NCBI RefSeq assembly: GCF_030929595.1
Contig: NZ_JAVFVR010000003.1
Span: 310,001-374,000 of the forward strand
Direction of reading: 5' to 3'
Length of the DNA: 64,000 nucleotides
From: Flavobacterium sp. LHD-85
GTDB lineage: Bacteria > Bacteroidota > Bacteroidia > Flavobacteriales > Flavobacteriaceae
Shown: in pieces, positions 60,181 through 64,000 of the stretch
How positions within the stretch are numbered: the stretch's first letter is position 1
Layout of the letters: the number at the start of each line of letters is the position of its first letter
The notes under the pieces: generated by a model
What the model was told of the DNA's origin: nothing
Databases searched by the model: none
Seen by the model: the letters and a program-made list of their open reading frames with translations, nothing else
Program-made: the position numbers and the translations under genes

Positions 60181-61176
60181 TTTAGAGCTTTCTAAAATAT
60201 ATTTATGAATATCAGTAAAAACCGTTCCTAGAGCGGTTTTTATTTTTTCGTTACTATACAGATTTTTTGAGTACGAAGCTTTTGCTGTTGCTTTTGTGAT
60301 GCTTCTTTTTCTGAAAAGCAAAGTAGAAAATATTCCGTCAGCCATCCATAATAAATTCATTAAAAAAGGTGTGGCATGAATATGAGGTTTTTTTACTTTT
60401 AAAGCGTCAGCAACGGTGTTTAAAAGATCTTTAAAAACAATATTGTCTGCAATCAGCGTGAAACGTTCGTTTTTTATTTCGCTTTTCATCAATTCATAAC
60501 TGGTTTTTGCAACATCATCGACTGTAATAAAACCAGTGCTTCCTAATGTGAAGAATGGAAGTCCCTTTGAAACTTTACGATAAATCTCGCTGCTGCCTTC
60601 ATCGAAAATGTCCATCATTTTCGGCGGACCTAAAATTACTCCTGGATTTACAATAATAACATTTAAGCCTTCTTGATGTCCGCGCCAAACTTCCATTTCA
60701 GCACCATATTTAGAAATGGCGTAATCGCTGTGTGGTTTTTCGGGATTCCAATCTGTTTCTTCGGTAATGTGTGTTTCATGAGGCGCAATATCTCCTAAAG
60801 CAGCGATAGAACTAATGTAGCAAAACTTTTCTGTTTCTTTGGCAATAGCAAAATTAACCATGTTTGCAGTTCCTTCGATATTGGTTTTTCTAAGGGTTTC
60901 TTCGTCTTTTGGTTCGAAAGAAATAAAAGCTGCTGAATGATATACTTGTGTGATGCCAATAAAAGCAGTTTCAAGTGAAGGTATGTCTAGAATATCGGCT
61001 TCAAGCCAATTAATTTTTTCAAACAAATCTGTTTTTTTATAAAGATCAAAAACCGATTTTGTTTTCTGAATATTCTTTTCGGTTCTGTAAATTGCCCGAA
61101 CATTTTCTCCATTTTCAATTAAATGAAGCAATAAATGTGCGCCTACTAAACCAGTTCCTCCAGTTACTAATACCAT
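60175..61176 (-). CDS. NAD(P)-dependent epimerase/dehydratase
   Basis: 333 residues from the ATG at 61176 (MVLVTGGTGLVGAHLLLHLI); the open frame upstream to 61335 is repeat DNA and was rejected. The extended-SDR Rossmann motif is TGGTGLVG, followed by ADILDIPSLETAF, YHSAAFISFEP, and the catalytic YxxxK in HSDYAISKYGAEMEVW. NPGVILGPPKM completes the family pattern. The substrate is probably a nucleotide sugar or a hydroxy-steroid-like compound, as in relatives. Its last six bases overlap DUF4296, and a terminator for that operon lies within it. Confidence 0.9.
   Translation of the reverse strand: MVLVTGGTGLVGAHLLLHLIENGENVRAIYRTEKNIQKTKSVFDLYKKTDLFEKINWLEADILDIPSLETAFIGITQVYHSAAFISFEPKDEETLRKTNIEGTANMVNFAIAKETEKFCYISSIAALGDIAPHETHITEETDWNPEKPHSDYAISKYGAEMEVWRGHQEGLNVIIVNPGVILGPPKMMDIFDEGSSEIYRKVSKGLPFFTLGSTGFITVDDVAKTSYELMKSEIKNERFTLIADNIVFKDLLNTVADALKVKKPHIHATPFLMNLLWMADGIFSTLLFRKRSITKATAKASYSKNLYSNEKIKTALGTVFTDIHKYILESSKL
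60218..60247 (+). terminator. Terminator of the GT2-pyrC-DUF4296 operon, inside the convergent gene
   Basis: AAAACCGTTC pairs with GAGCGGTTTT (one G-U pair) with a three-base loop and is followed by TATTTTTT. It begins 38 bases past the DUF4296 stop, within the 3' end of the epimerase gene on the other strand. Confidence 0.8.
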
Positions 61177-61394
61177 TTTGTAAAGATAAGTTTTTGTTGG
61201 AAAGGTGCAAAATTGCAGAGGGACAAAGTTGCAAAGGTTTTTTTCTTTTTGCCACAAAGACGCAAAGGCGCGAAGTTTTTGTTTTTTCTTGTGAAGGCTT
61301 AGCGTAAACTTTATGGAAATAAAAAACTTTGCCACTTAGTGGCAGATTTTTTTTGTCATCGCCATTGATTGTATTAGTGTAAATTATTTAAAAC

Positions 61395-61440
61395 ACTAAA
61401 GCAACGGACAAATGTTTATCCATTGCTTTAGTATCTTTTT
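61395..61440 (-). terminator. Bidirectional terminator after the outer-membrane barrel gene
   Basis: ACTAAAGCAACGGA pairs with TCCATTGCTTTAGT (one mismatch) around a ten-base loop, with a T-run on the plus side. It lies 21 bases beyond the stop of the gene at 61461-62696. The rest of the gap 61177-61460 has only ACAAAGACGCAAAGGCGCGA-type repeat words. Confidence 0.7.
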
Positions 61441-61460
61441 GTGAAGTTTCTATTTGTGTA

Positions 61461-62696
61461 TTAGAAGATAGAATAGGCAAATACCAAATCAATTGCTTTG
61501 TAGTCAACCGAAATGGTGTTGTAATCTCCTAATAGCTGTTTTTTTGTATTTGTTCTAATTTCAGCACTAAATTTGTTTTTAAAGTTGTAACCTACTCCAA
61601 AAGCAAAATTAGATCCCGATTTACTTTCAAGTTCTGCATTTTTATCAAAAGATAAACTTGCTTTGCCATTTATATCAAAAGAGTAAGCAGCATTTATGAA
61701 AACTTTTGAATTATTATTAATAAGAAAATAATAACGTAATCCTATTGGAACTTGGATGCTTGTGTATTTAACTTCTATGTTACGAGTTATAGAGGGAGAT
61801 CCCGCAAAAAGACCTGGTCTGCTGTATTGCTTAGTGGTTTCGTATTTTTGATAAGCTGGGTTTAAAAAGAGACTCCATTTGTTTTTATTAAAAGGAAGAA
61901 GATATTCTGCTTCCAAGCCTATTTTAAAATTAGTATTGCTATCTAAATTTACATCTATTGATGGACTGTCTCCGTCATTCATAGATCCTGAGATAAAGCT
62001 AAGTTCAGGTGTTATTTTTAAATGAAAATGACCTTCACTAGATTTAGATATTACATTGTTTTTTGTTCTGTTGTCGGTATTATTGTATTTTAAAAAGTAT
62101 CTGGTAAGATCAGCTTTTTTATATTTTAGATTCGTAATCTCGCTGTCGGTTGTATTTGCAGATCTTACATTGTTGTTTAATTGTTGTTTGTAGTAATCAT
62201 TTTCTCTTAGTTCTCCGGTTGATTTATCTCCTTTTGTCAAAGTGTATTTTAAATACGTAAGTTGCTCTAATGGGATGCTTTTGGTTTCGTAAAAATATCG
62301 GATAAGATTTCCTTCTGTGTAAGAGTATAATGTTGCTTCTCCCTGAACTAATAATCTTAGAAAAAGAGTGTTTTCTTCCCATACAGGTTGTCCAGTTTCT
62401 GATAGTTTATCTAAATTGTCACTGGAACGGTCCATTTTTACTTTGGCTCTTTTGAAAGTTACAGTATTGTCAATGCCAAATTCTTGAACATTAGCAATTG
62501 TTTCTGTTTTGTAATCATTGTCGCTAATCTGGGATTTGTATTTGAAATCGGTTGGATTGTTTTTCCAGTCTAAGTTTCGGATGAAACATTCTGTTCGTGT
62601 TCCATTTTTGGAAATAAAATAGCCTTTTTCAAAAGAAATCTGTGCATTGCTTAAAGTGCAGTAAAGAAAAAGAATAAGTAAAAAGGTTTTTTTCAT
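61461..62696 (-). CDS. Outer-membrane beta-barrel protein
   Basis: 411 residues with a signal peptide (MKKTFLLILFLYCTLSNAQ). Residues about 20-180 form a soluble domain (ISFEKGYFISKNGTRTECFI, KYTLTKGDKSTGELRENDYY), and the C-terminal half is a barrel of about ten strands. The barrel strands include SLFLNPAYQKYETTKQY, SIQVPIGLRYYFLINNNS, FAFGVGYNFKNKFSAEIRTN and the final IDLVFAYSIF. The layout is like PorT/outer-membrane-barrel proteins common in Flavobacterium. It is transcribed alone. Function unknown. Confidence 0.8.
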   Translation of the reverse strand: MKKTFLLILFLYCTLSNAQISFEKGYFISKNGTRTECFIRNLDWKNNPTDFKYKSQISDNDYKTETIANVQEFGIDNTVTFKRAKVKMDRSSDNLDKLSETGQPVWEENTLFLRLLVQGEATLYSYTEGNLIRYFYETKSIPLEQLTYLKYTLTKGDKSTGELRENDYYKQQLNNNVRSANTTDSEITNLKYKKADLTRYFLKYNNTDNRTKNNVISKSSEGHFHLKITPELSFISGSMNDGDSPSIDVNLDSNTNFKIGLEAEYLLPFNKNKWSLFLNPAYQKYETTKQYSRPGLFAGSPSITRNIEVKYTSIQVPIGLRYYFLINNNSKVFINAAYSFDINGKASLSFDKNAELESKSGSNFAFGVGYNFKNKFSAEIRTNTKKQLLGDYNTISVDYKAIDLVFAYSIF

Positions 62697-62896
62697 TTTG
62701 GTAGTTTTTGGTGGGCGAATCTAAACAAAAAATAAAATAGATTTTTACGTGTTTCCGTAAAGTGATTTATTAAATATCCTTTGCCCTTTTGTATTAGAAA
62801 AGTGAGTTTTTAAATAAATCTCATTATCATGTTTTTAGTTTAAATGATTAAAATTTATATTGAAAGGGCTTTTTATTGTTGATAATCAAATTGCTT

Positions 62897-62927
62897 TTGT
62901 GATTGCCATTGACATTGATTACATTTG
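62897..62927 (+). promoter_or_regulatory. Flavobacterial promoter of tyrS
   Basis: TTG (62897-62899), 20 bases, then TACATTTG (62920-62927) fit TTG-N17-23-TAnnTTTG. The start codon is 17 bases downstream of the -7 element. Confidence 0.6.
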
Positions 62928-62944
62928 CGCAAATTATTAAAAAA

Positions 62945-64000
62945 ATGAAGAATCTAGTTGAAGAATTAAAATGGCGCGGGTTATACCATGATAGTATGCC
63001 TGGAACGGAAGAACAATTGCTAAAAGAAGCAACCACTGCCTATATCGGTTTTGATCCAACGGCAGATTCACTGCACATCGGAAGTATGGTTCAGATCATT
63101 TTATTGGTTCACCTAAAGAATTTTGGTCACAGACCAATCGCTTTAGTAGGTGGAGCAACAGGAATGATTGGGGATCCTTCTGGTAAATCTGATGAAAGAA
63201 ACTTGCTTGACGAAGAAGCTCTAGCTAAAAACGTAGCTGGAATCAAAAGCGTTTTGTCTCGTTTCTTAGATTTTAATTCAACCGAAGCAAATGCGCCTGT
63301 AATGGTGAATAACTACGATTGGATGAAAGAATTCTCTTTTATCGATTTTGCACGTGAAGTTGGAAAAAGAATTACCGTAAACTATATGATGGCTAAAGAT
63401 TCTGTAAAAAAGAGATTTAGCGGCGAAGGTGAGGGAATGTCTTTTACAGAATTTACATATCAGTTAATTCAAGGTTACGATTTCTATCATTTATATAAAA
63501 ACAATAACTGTATTCTGCAAATGGGTGGTTCTGACCAATGGGGTAATATTACCACTGGTACAGAATTAGTGCGCAGAATGGGGGGTGAAAATGCAAAAGC
63601 TTACGCTTTAACAACTCCTTTAATTACAAAAGCTGACGGATCTAAATTCGGTAAATCTGAAGGAGGAAATGTTTGGTTGGATGCTGATAAAACTTCTGTA
63701 TACAAATTCTACCAATTTTGGGTGAATACAACAGATGTAGATGCTGAGAAATACATTAAAATCTTTACTTTCTTAGATAAGGATACTATTGATGCGTTAA
63801 TTGAAGAACACAAAACTGCTCCGCATTTAAGAGTTTTACAAAAGAAACTGGCAGAAGAAATTACTGTTTTTGTTCACAATAGAGAAGAGTTGGAAAAAGC
63901 AATTCAGGCTTCGAATATTTTGTTTGGAAATTCAACGGCTGAAGATTTGAAAAAACTGGATGAAGTGACTTTCTTAGAAGTTTTTGACGGAGTTCCGCAA
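62945..64000 (+). CDS. tyrS: Tyrosyl-tRNA synthetase, partial
   Basis: 352 codons are visible; the C-terminal anticodon-binding S4-type part is cut by the right edge. The class I HIGH motif is [12 protein letters not shown], followed by [18 protein letters not shown], which binds tyrosine and [16 protein letters not shown] and [14 protein letters not shown] are classic TyrRS signatures, and the KMSKS loop reads [14 protein letters not shown]. The start follows a good flavobacterial promoter. It charges tRNA-Tyr in the cytoplasm. Confidence 0.96.
   Translation, partial: MKNLVEELKWRGLYHDSMPGTEEQLLKEATTAYIGFDPTADSLHIGSMVQIILLVHLKNFGHRPIALVGGATGMIGDPSGKSDERNLLDEEALAKNVAGIKSVLSRFLDFNSTEANAPVMVNNYDWMKEFSFIDFAREVGKRITVNYMMAKDSVKKRFSGEGEGMSFTEFTYQLIQGYDFYHLYKNNNCILQMGGSDQWGNITTGTELVRRMGGENAKAYALTTPLITKADGSKFGKSEGGNVWLDADKTSVYKFYQFWVNTTDVDAEKYIKIFTFLDKDTIDALIEEHKTAPHLRVLQKKLAEEITVFVHNREELEKAIQASNILFGNSTAEDLKKLDEVTFLEVFDGVPQ

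Noticed and set aside
61177..61335. 53-codon N-terminal extension of the epimerase
   Set aside because: It translates ACAAAGACGCAAAGGCG-type repeat DNA and pushes the Rossmann TGGTGLVG away from the N-terminus where this family has it.

Overview
The window is AT-rich chromosomal DNA of a Bacteroidota bacterium, most likely a Flavobacterium. The supporting signs are: promoters with the flavobacterial TTG-N18-20-TAnnTTTG pattern (best before leuS, the 51721 kinase and tyrS); lineage-typical proteins (DUF5686, DUF3098, DUF4271, DUF4296, a TonB-dependent receptor, LytS/LytTR pairs); the truB-uppP-DUF3098-ftsX order; and many intergenic palindromes of kinds seen repeatedly in this genus. There is no rRNA operon, CRISPR array, prophage or large island. 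Both ends cut a gene: an S9 peptidase on the left and tyrS on the right.

Layout. 1-5.5 kb: S9 peptidase; a tightly overlapping set of an FAD oxidoreductase, mtgA and an LpxR-like outer-membrane protein; then a single-domain Y1 (RAYT-like) transposase next to a tract of five triloop hairpins. 5.6-9 kb: small unrecognised membrane proteins, a SnoaL-like secreted protein, and a GIY-YIG nuclease gene lying between an intact tRNA-Ala(GGC) and a truncated tRNA copy. 9-21.5 kb: enoyl-CoA hydratase, queD, lpxH, a seven-haem cytochrome lipoprotein, two tandem paralogues, a recJ/MFS/hydrolase operon, a HopJ-family protein, rsmI, an acidic low-complexity protein and tdk. 21.8-32.5 kb: rpoN, asnS, a TPR-like protein, an RND/MMPL exporter, a LytS/LytTR two-component pair and a CPA2 antiporter. 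32.7-41.3 kb: a DUF5686 protein, frr and pyrH, a thioredoxin-like protein, a possible 25-residue peptide with a strong terminator, and truB-uppP-DUF3098-ftsX. 41.9-45.6 kb: a molybdopterin-fold lipoprotein, a TonB-dependent receptor and a ModE-like regulator. 45.8-64 kb: leuS; an alpha/beta hydrolase, ECF sigma factor and putative anti-sigma operon; an MmpS-like lipoprotein; a TPR histidine kinase and LuxR regulator; a zinc metallopeptidase; an Lrp regulator; hemD with DUF4271; a polyprenol-phosphate sugar transferase, dihydroorotase and DUF4296 operon; an epimerase; an outer-membrane barrel; and tyrS.

Most of the window is housekeeping. It covers translation (leuS, asnS, tyrS, frr, truB, rsmI, tRNA-Ala), nucleotides (pyrH, pyrC, tdk, queD), envelope building (mtgA, lpxH, uppP, ftsX, LpxR-like) and regulation (rpoN, ECF sigma, two two-component pairs, Lrp, ModE-like). 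The parts most worth a second look are the GIY-YIG/tRNA remnant cassette, the ModE/TonB receptor/molybdopterin-fold cluster, the Y1 transposase with its triloop hairpins, the 25-codon ORF, the seven-haem lipoprotein, and several long inverted repeats that look like non-autonomous elements.
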